The notes under the pieces are model-generated. The model saw nothing but the letters and a program-made list of their open reading frames with translations. It was not told where the DNA came from and did no database searches. This document shows, one piece after another, positions 1 to 6,659 of a DNA stretch of 64,000 nucleotides. The DNA is from Hymenobacter amundsenii. Lineage in GTDB: Bacteria > Bacteroidota > Bacteroidia > Cytophagales > Hymenobacteraceae. The first letter of the stretch is position 1. Every line of letters starts with the position of its first letter. The stretch is taken from assembly GCF_002204745.1 (NCBI RefSeq), contig NZ_NIRR01000009.1, positions 62,001-126,000 of the forward strand, written 5' to 3'. The position numbers were made by a program, and so were the translations under genes.

Positions 1-1130
1 CCGAACTGCACCTTGCCCGCCACCGAGCCGTCGTTGAAGTTGCCCACCATGGTGGCCATGAGCTCGTTATCGGCGGGGTTGAGGTTGTAGAGGATGGTTT
101 TGGTTAGCTTGTCCTGCTCGTCGAGGCGGTTGAGGAAGCGCGACAATGCCTGGCCCTGCGAAAAGTCGCCGATGGAATCCCAGCCCGTATCGGGGCCGAG
201 CTGGCGCAGCATGCGGGCGTTGTTGTTGCGCAGCGCCCCGAGGTGGTACTGCTGGGTCCAACCCTTTTCCCAGTCCATTTCAGCCAGCAGCACCAGCAGC
301 GCCGACTTAAGCGTCACCACTTCCTCGCTCGTCAGTTCCTGCCCGCCGCGCACCTGGGCAAACAACTCCTGCACCTGAGCCGGGGTGTAGTCGGCGGCAT
401 AAATCTGCTCCAGGCCGTGGTCGGAAAGGCGGCAGCCGAGGGCCGCGAAGTAATCGTGGCGGGTGCGCAGGGCCGTTTCCAGGTCGGCGTAGGTGCGGAT
501 GTCCACGGCGGCCGCGGTGCCGAGCTTATCGAGGTAGGCGTTGTAAGTGGCGGCGTCTTCCACGGCCATCGCCTTATCGGGCCGGAAGGTGGGTAGCACC
601 TGCACCTCGCAGCCGCTGGCGGCCAGGGCGCGGTGGTACTCCAACGAGTCGGTGGGGTCGTCGGTGGTGCAGAGCGTTTTCACCTGCATCCTGCGCAGCA
701 GGCTTTGCACCGAATACTCGGGCGTTTGCAGCAACGCATTGCACTGCTCGTAGATGCGGCGGGCACTTTCGGCGTTCAGCAGCTCGGTGATGCCGAAGTA
801 GCGCTGCAACTCCAGGTGGGTCCAGTGGTAGAGCGGGTTGCGCACGGTCTGGGGCACGGTTTCGGCCCACTTCTCGAACTTCTCCCAGTCGGAGGCATCG
901 CCGGTGATGTAGCGTTCGGGCACGCCGTTGGTGCGCATGGCGCGCCACTTGTAATGGTCGCCGTTGAGCCAGACCTGGGTGATGGTCTCAAACTGCCGGT
1001 TCTCGGCAATCTGGTCGGGCAGCAGGTGGTTGTGGTAGTCGATGAGGGGCATGGGCGCCGCGTACTCGTGGTAGAGCGTGCGGGCCGTGGCCGTCTGGAG
1101 CAGGAAATCCTCGTTGAGAAAGGGCTTCAT
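1..1130 (-). CDS. uxaC: Uronate (glucuronate) isomerase UxaC, C-terminus cut by window edge
   Basis: Isomerises D-glucuronate to D-fructuronate (and galacturonate to tagaturonate) in the cytoplasm, the first step of the UxaC/UxuB/UxuA route. About 376 residues are visible of a family length near 470; the frame is open to position 1, so the C-terminus lies outside the window. The N-terminus MKPFLNEDFLL is typical, and the metal-binding DYHNHL motif (His33, His35) of the amidohydrolase-like barrel is present. The ATG at 1128-1130 is chosen because the family homology begins directly there. It is separated from kduI by 339 bp that carry a predicted LacI-type operator, so it probably has its own promoter. 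Family call is firm; use of glucuronate rather than galacturonate is inferred from GH88 and uxuA nearby. Confidence 0.95.
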   Translation of the reverse strand, partial: MKPFLNEDFLLQTATARTLYHEYAAPMPLIDYHNHLLPDQIAENRQFETITQVWLNGDHYKWRAMRTNGVPERYITGDASDWEKFEKWAETVPQTVRNPLYHWTHLELQRYFGITELLNAESARRIYEQCNALLQTPEYSVQSLLRRMQVKTLCTTDDPTDSLEYHRALAASGCEVQVLPTFRPDKAMAVEDAATYNAYLDKLGTAAAVDIRTYADLETALRTRHDYFAALGCRLSDHGLEQIYAADYTPAQVQELFAQVRGGQELTSEEVVTLKSALLVLLAEMDWEKGWTQQYHLGALRNNNARMLRQLGPDTGWDSIGDFSQGQALSRFLNRLDEQDKLTKTILYNLNPADNELMATMVGNFNDGSVAGKVQF

Positions 1131-1241
1131 AATCAGCAGCGGGTAAAAATGGGTGGGCTCCCCGGGGGAAGATGGTAAGCAAGCGGTGACCACAACTGAC
1201 CGTAAGTAGGGGCTTTCAACGCTAAAATCCCGGTTTTTTCA

Positions 1242-1255
1242 CGCAAACGTTCCCG
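1242..1255 (-). promoter_or_regulatory. Predicted LacI-family operator upstream of uxaC (site a)
   Basis: On the minus strand the sequence is CGGGAACGTTTGCG followed by TGAAAAAA. It matches the near-palindrome CGnAAACGTTTnCG plus A-rich flank seen at five other places in the window. It lies 112 bp upstream of the uxaC start and in the same orientation relative to its gene as the other copies. The operator role is inference. Confidence 0.65.
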
Positions 1256-1358
1256 GTAAACGGGGCTGGTGCGGATGGTGGGTGGCGGCCTGAGCCGATG
1301 AAAGAACGGCTCAGGCCGGGCAGGCTGCGCAGCAAGCCGAGCCGGAGCGAAGTGGAAG

Positions 1359-1400
1359 CACGCGGCCGCTTGGTTGCAACGCCAACCAAGCGGCCGCGTG
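1359..1400. repeat. Perfect 17-bp inverted repeat (hairpin) between kduI and uxaC
   Basis: CACGCGGCCGCTTGGTT at 1359-1375 is exactly complementary to 1384-1400, with an 8-nt loop. The left flank GAGCGAAGTGGAA resembles the GAGCGAAGCGAAGAA end of the palindromic elements at 47529 and 52416, so this may be a diverged member of that family. It has no T-run, so a simple terminator is unlikely. Confidence 0.7.
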
Positions 1401-1469
1401 GCCATTGCAGTAGCAATGCTTTGGGTCCGGGCCGTTCTCCCAGTTGCACGAAATTCTCCGGTCTCTCGC

Positions 1470-2300
1470 CTACCGCAAGTCAGTAATGGCCACGGCATCC
1501 ATGTCGGTGTACTCGCGGTTTTCGCCGGCCATGCCCCAGATAAAGGCGTAGCTGCCGGTGCCGCAGCCGGTATGGATAGACCAGGGCGGCGAGAGGATGG
1601 CCTGCTCGTTGCTCACCCACAGCGGGCGGGTTTTCTGGGGCTCGCCCATCAGGTGCAGCACCCGCTGGCCCTCGGCCAGGTTGAAATACAAGTAGGCTTC
1701 CATCCGTCGGTCGTGCACGTGGGCCGGCATAGTATTCCAGACGCTGCCGGGCTTGAGTTGGGTGAGGCCCATCACGAGCTGGCAGCTCTGGATGCCCTCG
1801 GCATAAATGTATTTGTTGATGGTGCGCTGGTTGGCGGCTTCCAGCGTGCCCATTTCCACCGGCGTGGCTTCGGCGCGCGTCATGCGCCGCGTGGGGTGGG
1901 CGTGGTGGGCCGGGGCCGAAAGAAGGTAGTATTTGGCCGGCTGGCTGGCGTTGTGGCTCACGAATTCCACCCGCTGGCTACCCATCCCAACGTAAAGGCA
2001 ATCCTGGTGGTCGAGCTCGTAGGTTTCCCCATCAACGAGTATCTGGCCCGGCCCACCGATATTAAGCGCGCCCAGCTCCCGGCGCTCCAGGAAATATTCA
2101 GCCTTCAGGCTGGCGGGGCAAGGCAGCGGCAGCGGTGCGGCGCCCGGCTGGGCTCCGCCCACGATCATGCGGTCGTAGTGGGTGTAGGTCAATACCACGT
2201 CGCCGGCCACGAACAGGGTTTCAATCAGGAAATTTTCGCGCAGCTCGGCAGTAGACAGTCCCGCCGTTTCGCGGGGGCTGATGGCATATCGTTGGGTCAT
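1470..2300 (-). CDS. kduI: 5-keto-4-deoxyuronate isomerase KduI
   Basis: Converts 4-deoxy-L-threo-5-hexosulose uronate, the product of unsaturated uronate rearrangement, to 3-deoxy-D-glycero-2,5-hexodiulosonate. It is 276 aa, the normal family length. The cupin metal ligands are visible as His194 and His196 (PAHVH), Glu201 and His243, offset by two from the E. coli residues 196, 198, 203 and 245. It lies 116 bp downstream of the DUF4861 gene in the lyase/GH88 operon, which supplies unsaturated uronates. The partner dehydrogenase KduD is not seen in the window. The ATG start MTQRYAISPRE agrees with the family. Confidence 0.96.
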   Translation of the reverse strand: MTQRYAISPRETAGLSTAELRENFLIETLFVAGDVVLTYTHYDRMIVGGAQPGAAPLPLPCPASLKAEYFLERRELGALNIGGPGQILVDGETYELDHQDCLYVGMGSQRVEFVSHNASQPAKYYLLSAPAHHAHPTRRMTRAEATPVEMGTLEAANQRTINKYIYAEGIQSCQLVMGLTQLKPGSVWNTMPAHVHDRRMEAYLYFNLAEGQRVLHLMGEPQKTRPLWVSNEQAILSPPWSIHTGCGTGSYAFIWGMAGENREYTDMDAVAITDLR

Positions 2301-2416
2301 ATTACTGGTTTTTAGATTTTGGTGAGTGGTTTTTGGCGGTTTGCATTTCGGCTTCTGGTACTCTCTTTTTCACTGTTGAGCCAAAAACCATAAACAAGCA
2401 ACCAAAAGCCAATGCG

Positions 2417-3664
2417 TTATTTCACCCGCACTTCCAGCGGCGAGGCCAGGCGCTGGGCGAAGTCACGGAGGTAGTTATCCCAGGCGGCGGGGGTGGCAAA
2501 CTGGCCGCTTTTGGTCCAGCCGAAGCCGGCGTAGTACACCAGCCGGCCGTTGGTGGGCGTGGCCATCACCAGCAGGTGGCTCTGCTCCTTGGCCCGGCTG
2601 CGGTGGTCCTGCCAGCTTTGCACGGCCTGCGGGTCGAGCACAATGCCGGTGCCCAGCTGCGAGTCGTCCATCGGCTCCCAGTACCGGAACCAGCCCTGCT
2701 TGGGCGCGGCCTTCACGTCGCCCTGCACCCCTTTGGGCTCGGCGTGCAGGGTGGTGCCAATGGTGAAATTGGGCAGCGGCCGGTTGGCGCTGAGCTGCTC
2801 CTCGAAACGAGTGAGGTTGCTGCCCAAATCCAGGCTGATGATTTTCTTTTCCTGCACCGTGCGGCCGTTGGCCGACCAGGGCGCGTAGCTCAACTCGAAC
2901 AGCGTGCGGATGGGGCCGGTGGCCAGGCGCTTGTAGCCGGTGAAATTGCGCGAGACGTACAGCGAGTCGTTTTCCCAGACGCCCGTGCCGCCGAAGCCCC
3001 GGCTATTGCCCACATGATAGGGGTCGTAGCCCTCACCCCGGTCCACGTGGTAGTAGCGGTTGTCGGCGGGGTAGCCGCCGTACCATTTATCGATGACGGG
3101 GTACGGCACGCGCTTAAGCCAGCAGTCCATGCCGCTGGTGAGCGTGCCGCCCTTTTCCCCGGCTACCACCATGCGCTCGGCTTCGGGCCCGTAGGTGCGG
3201 AAAGCTACCCGGTCGTTTTCCCAGGCGTAGTCGTCGGTGCGCTCGGGGGCGAAGCGCGAGTAGGTGGTCAGCTCGGTTTTGGGCTGCTGCGCGGCACCGT
3301 CGGGCTGGCACAGCATTGTAAACGTGCGGGTGCCGCCGGCCGCACTGGCCACTTGGAACAGCAGCTCATCCACGGTGCCGTTGCCATCGGTATCCACGGT
3401 TTGACTGACGATGAACTGCCCGGTCTGGTTGTCGCGCACCAGCAGGTTTTCGGCCCCGTACCTGGCCAGCAGCGCCTGCAACTGGCCGGCCGGGATGCTT
3501 ACCGTTTCAGCTGGGCGGGCGAGGGCCAGGGGGTTGCGCACGGTTACCGTGAGCGAGTCGGCCGCCCCGGCAGCGGTGGGCTGTGAACCGGCGCAGGAAC
3601 TCAGCAGCGCACCGCCAGCCACCAACGGGCCCACCATCCTCAAAACAAGCAAAGAGCAACGCAT
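2417..3664 (-). CDS. DUF4861-family lipoprotein
   Basis: 415 aa. The N-terminus has a signal peptide ending in a lipobox (LLSSC, Cys about residue 24), so it should be a lipoprotein facing the periplasm or cell surface. The body contains the conserved DUF4861 stretch with WENDRVAFRTYG and GMDCWLKRVPYPVIDKWY. DUF4861 proteins recur in Bacteroidota loci for acidic plant and algal polysaccharides, but I know of no firmly established activity; a role in uronate oligosaccharide processing is inference. Five bases separate it from the upstream GH88 gene, so the two are co-transcribed. Confidence 0.85.
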   Translation of the reverse strand: MRCSLLVLRMVGPLVAGGALLSSCAGSQPTAAGAADSLTVTVRNPLALARPAETVSIPAGQLQALLARYGAENLLVRDNQTGQFIVSQTVDTDGNGTVDELLFQVASAAGGTRTFTMLCQPDGAAQQPKTELTTYSRFAPERTDDYAWENDRVAFRTYGPEAERMVVAGEKGGTLTSGMDCWLKRVPYPVIDKWYGGYPADNRYYHVDRGEGYDPYHVGNSRGFGGTGVWENDSLYVSRNFTGYKRLATGPIRTLFELSYAPWSANGRTVQEKKIISLDLGSNLTRFEEQLSANRPLPNFTIGTTLHAEPKGVQGDVKAAPKQGWFRYWEPMDDSQLGTGIVLDPQAVQSWQDHRSRAKEQSHLLVMATPTNGRLVYYAGFGWTKSGQFATPAAWDNYLRDFAQRLASPLEVRVK

Positions 3665-3669
3665 TCGGA

Positions 3670-4932
3670 TTAGGGTTTAGATTTGGCACCCACGACCCGC
3701 GCCCCAGCTACCACCTCGCGGCCGGCGGCCAAGTGCTGCTGGCGCACCAGGGCCTCCATGAAGTAGTAATCGGCGTAGCTCAAGGGCACGTCGATTTCGC
3801 TGCCTGCCGGTTTCGAGCCGGTGCTGTGCAGCAGCAGGAAGCCGTGGTTGGTACCGGCCGGAGCCGCATAGTTTTGGGCGAGACTGGCCAGGGTTTTATC
3901 GGCCTGCGCGCGGTAGGCAGCTCCCTGCTGGCTGTACGTGCTCAGTTCGTACAGTGCCGAGGCCATAACGGCCCCGGCCGAGGCGTCGCGGGGCTCGTTG
4001 GGAATGTTGGGAGCGTTGAAATCCCAGTACGGCACACCGTCGGCGGGCAGGTTGGGGTGGCGGAGCAGGTAGTCGGCCACGCGCTCGGCCTGGGCCAGGT
4101 AAGCGGGGTTGCCGGTTTCGCGGTAGCACATGGTGTAGCCGTACAAGGCCCAGCCCTGCCCCCGCGCCCACGCCGACTCGGGCGCGGCGCCCTGGTGGGT
4201 GGTGCGCGTGACCACCGCCCCGTTCGCCGGGCTGTAGTCGACCACGTGGTAGGTGCTGTAATCGGGGCGAAAGTGGTTGCGTAGGGTGGTGTTGGCGTGC
4301 TGAACGGCAATTTTGTAGAACGACGAGTCGCCCGAGAGCCGGGTAGCCGCGAACAGCAGTTCCAGGTTCAGCATGTTGTCGATAATCACCGGGAAGCCCC
4401 ACACATCCTGGTGGTGGTCCCAGGAGCGAATGGCCCCGATTACCGGATTGAAGCGGGTGCTCAGCGTGCGGGCCGACGCCAGCAGCACTTCCTTGTAAGC
4501 CGGGTCCTGGGTGTAGCGGTAACCGGTGCCGAAGCTGCAGTACACCTTGAAACCCATGTCGTGGGTGGTGCCATTGGTTTTTTCGCCTTCGATGTTGGCC
4601 GTGTAGGCGCGGGCCGGGGCCTGCCAGCTGGCGTGGCCGGTGGCCTCACTCAGCAACCAGAGGTAGCCGGGGAAAAAGCCGCTGGTCCAGTCGCGGGCCG
4701 GCACCAGCACCAGGTTGCCCTGGGCATCGAGAGTGCGCGGCGACACCAGCGGCGGCTTGCCGGCCGGCGCGGGCCGACTGGCTTGGGCAGCCGGCACCTC
4801 GCGCAGCAGTAGCGTAGCCTGCGTTTCGGCCAGGCTTAGGGTGCTGCGCATCGCCGGAACCGGCTTGGTGGCCTGGCAGCCCGCCAGCAGCGGCAGGCTG
4901 GAAATCAAGTAAAGAGCACGGCGAAAATTCAC
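3670..4932 (-). CDS. GH88 unsaturated glucuronyl hydrolase, lipoprotein
   Basis: Removes the 4,5-unsaturated uronic acid left at the non-reducing end of lyase products by hydration of the double bond. It is 420 aa with a signal peptide and lipobox (LLAGC, Cys19). The GH88 hallmarks are DWTSGFFPGYLW (81-92), Asp125 in HDMGF and Asp185 in IIDNMLNL. Their spacing of 60 residues matches the catalytic pair Asp88/Asp149 of the Bacillus GL1 enzyme within one residue. WARGQGWALYGY is also typical. It lies between the truncated lyase gene and the DUF4861 gene. GH88 rather than GH105 is favoured by the DWTSGFFPG motif. Confidence 0.93.
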   Translation of the reverse strand: MNFRRALYLISSLPLLAGCQATKPVPAMRSTLSLAETQATLLLREVPAAQASRPAPAGKPPLVSPRTLDAQGNLVLVPARDWTSGFFPGYLWLLSEATGHASWQAPARAYTANIEGEKTNGTTHDMGFKVYCSFGTGYRYTQDPAYKEVLLASARTLSTRFNPVIGAIRSWDHHQDVWGFPVIIDNMLNLELLFAATRLSGDSSFYKIAVQHANTTLRNHFRPDYSTYHVVDYSPANGAVVTRTTHQGAAPESAWARGQGWALYGYTMCYRETGNPAYLAQAERVADYLLRHPNLPADGVPYWDFNAPNIPNEPRDASAGAVMASALYELSTYSQQGAAYRAQADKTLASLAQNYAAPAGTNHGFLLLHSTGSKPAGSEIDVPLSYADYYFMEALVRQQHLAAGREVVAGARVVGAKSKP

Positions 4933-5001
4933 GTAGTCAGACTGCTTATGGTGGAGAGGTAACCGCCGCGCGGGGGGGCCTTCAGTTCGGGTTGGCGAGT
5001 A

Positions 5002-5163
5002 TCAGTTCAGCCAGATAAGCGGGTGGCGCACGGGCAGGTTGCGCAGCACTTCGGGCACCTGGGGGTTGTGGTCGAGGCGCTGCCAGGTGGTCAGCCATTG
5101 GCGGTTGTCGAACCGCCCCGCCCCGAGCACCAGGCTGGGCGGGGCCACCGGCCAGTCGTTCCA
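5002..5163 (-). pseudogene. In-frame 3-prime tail of the polysaccharide lyase beyond an amber codon
   Basis: After the TAG at 5164-5166 the same frame stays open for 53 codons to TGA at 5002-5004. It begins with WNDWP and ends in HPLIWLN, and keeps normal codon use. This is the expected C-terminal end of the lyase upstream, so a single substitution, probably in a Tyr codon before the Trp, has separated it from the body. It has no start codon or ribosome-binding context of its own. Confidence 0.8.
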
Positions 5164-6207
5164 CTACATCACGTCGTGGGCGAAGGGCCAGGCAGCTTTG
5201 TTTTCGATGTAGGGATACAGGAATTCGATGCCGCGCCGGATGCCCCGGCCATCGGGCGTCTGGTAGGCCCAAAGGTCGTCGGTGGGGGTGCTCAGGATGG
5301 CACAGAGCGTGGTCATGGCGTCGAGGTTGAACAGGGAGTAGCCGTAGGGTTTGGTGCGCTTGGTTTCAAGCGGGAAGCTGCCATCGAGCGCCATTTGGGT
5401 GGGCATCAGCACGGTTTTATAGCGTTTCCGGCAGAAGTCGAGCAGCTCCTGGTTGCCGGTGAGGCGGGCGAAGGCGGCCACCTGCATGGTCCAGCAGGTG
5501 CCGTGGTTGTTGGCCGCCTTCATCTCATCGAGGCCGTATTGGTGGGTTGTGAGCCAGGTGAGGTAGCTACCGAACCACTGCTTGATGGCGGCCAGCTCGG
5601 GCCCACACTGGAACCCCGCCGCCCCCGCCGCCTCGAACACCCGTACACCCTGGGCCACTTCCAGCAGCTGAATCGTATCAATTACCCCGATGCCGCGCCC
5701 CATAAACCGCCCCGAAATGGCCTGCGAATACAGCAGCGAGGGGTTCATGAGGGTGGCCGGGTCGAGGAACCAGGCCCGCAGGTGCAGCAGCGCGTGGCGG
5801 GCGTACCGCTCGTCGTGGGTGAGCTGGTAGGCCGAGGCCAGCGCCCCGATCAGGCGGCTGAACCGGATCATGGCCCGGCGGTGGGCCACGAAGTTGGCGG
5901 GGTTGGTCTGGCCATCGCGCTGCACGTAGGGGCCGCCGGGGTTGGCCGGGTCGGGCCACCAATAGTCGCCTTCGGAGAAGAAATCGTGGGGGCCCCCGGC
6001 GCTACGAACCGCTACGCTGTCGGTTACCGTGCGCGGCGCTTCTCGCAGGGCTAGGTTGGCCTCGGCCAGCACCTGGGCCCGCAGTGTGCGCGTCACCAGT
6101 TGCTTTAGCGGCCCCGATTGGTTGGTGCTGACCGGAATCTTGCTTGCGCAACCAGTGGCGAGCACACCATTCAGCAGGCAGCAAAATAGGGTCAGCGTTT
6201 TCAACAT
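5164..6207 (-). CDS. Alginate_lyase-fold (PL38-like) polysaccharide lyase lipoprotein, truncated by a premature TAG
   Basis: Probable beta-eliminating lyase of a uronic-acid polymer; PL38 members include glucuronan and alginate lyases. 347 residues precede the TAG. A signal peptide with lipobox LATGC (Cys20), GPHDFFSEGDYWWPDP (72-87), LRAWFLDP and the NNHG motif at 233-236 identify the alginate_lyase (PF05426) family. The expected length is near 400, and the missing 53 residues are still present in frame behind the stop. The body retains the NNHG region, so partial function cannot be excluded. It starts an operon with GH88, DUF4861 and kduI, and a double operator lies about 370-400 bp upstream. 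Exact PL family and substrate are uncertain. Confidence 0.8.
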   Translation of the reverse strand: MLKTLTLFCCLLNGVLATGCASKIPVSTNQSGPLKQLVTRTLRAQVLAEANLALREAPRTVTDSVAVRSAGGPHDFFSEGDYWWPDPANPGGPYVQRDGQTNPANFVAHRRAMIRFSRLIGALASAYQLTHDERYARHALLHLRAWFLDPATLMNPSLLYSQAISGRFMGRGIGVIDTIQLLEVAQGVRVFEAAGAAGFQCGPELAAIKQWFGSYLTWLTTHQYGLDEMKAANNHGTCWTMQVAAFARLTGNQELLDFCRKRYKTVLMPTQMALDGSFPLETKRTKPYGYSLFNLDAMTTLCAILSTPTDDLWAYQTPDGRGIRRGIEFLYPYIENKAAWPFAHDVM

Positions 6208-6659
6208 AGGGGGTTGTTAATAATCGGCGCAGGGTGGTTAATGATGTACTTCGTGATTTTGGCGAAGCTCATCGCGTTGGACTGCTTCGCCGCCAGCGCC
6301 AAAATTTCCTGGCTGTTCACCACGCCCGACTGCCGGAACGCCGTCGGCGGAGGGGTAGGGCTTAGTGGAAGAATTGGCGCAATACGCTGCTGGCACTCCG
6401 CGGTAGTTGGCAGCACGCTGGCCGCGAGGCCCGTGCGCAGCAGCGCAGGCAGGAAGGCAAACAGAGACCTAGCACTGGTGGGAAAAGCGAACAAAACGAG
6501 CTGACAAGGCAGCCAGTGCCACCGGATTAAGGCTCCTGCCACGCTTAAATGTAGGCCTCCTCGCCCCCGATACCCTGCAAACGGCCGGGTTTATTTACGG
6601 AATCGTTTGCAGGGTTTGGCCTTGCGCAACCCGCGTGTGGCTCCCTTCCCTTAGCCTCT
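6208..6659. other. 452-bp gap between the lyase operon and a GH2 gene
   Basis: It contains the double LacI-type operator at 6573-6614 and then about 365 bp of apparent leader before the lyase start. A 113-codon frame with a GTG start runs from 6542 to 6201 on the minus strand and overlaps the lyase start, but it has no recognisable motif, so I do not call it a gene. Confidence 0.6.
6573..6614 (-). promoter_or_regulatory. Double LacI-type operator upstream of the lyase/GH88 operon (site b)
   Basis: The core 6598-6611 reads TGCAAACGATTCCG on the minus strand, followed by TAAATAAA. In addition CCCTGCAAACG (6573-6583) and CGTTTGCAGGG (6604-6614) form a perfect 11-bp inverted repeat with a 20-nt centre, so the operator half is duplicated in opposite orientation. 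It lies just past the GH2 stop and is oriented towards the lyase at 6207. Function is inferred from the recurrence of the motif. Confidence 0.65.

Noticed and set aside
2333..3586. 417-codon open frame on the plus strand
   Set aside because: It is antisense to the DUF4861 lipoprotein, which has a signal peptide, lipobox and family motifs; high GC produces long shadow frames throughout.
5164..5166. TAG as pyrrolysine or programmed readthrough codon
   Set aside because: No pyrrolysine system is seen, other genes in the window use TAG as an ordinary stop (for example the LptF/LptG gene), and the family does not use an unusual residue here; a simple nonsense change is enough.
6201..6542. 113-codon frame in the gap before the lyase
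   Set aside because: GTG start, no family motif, overlap with the lyase start and no close operon partner; listed only as gap content.
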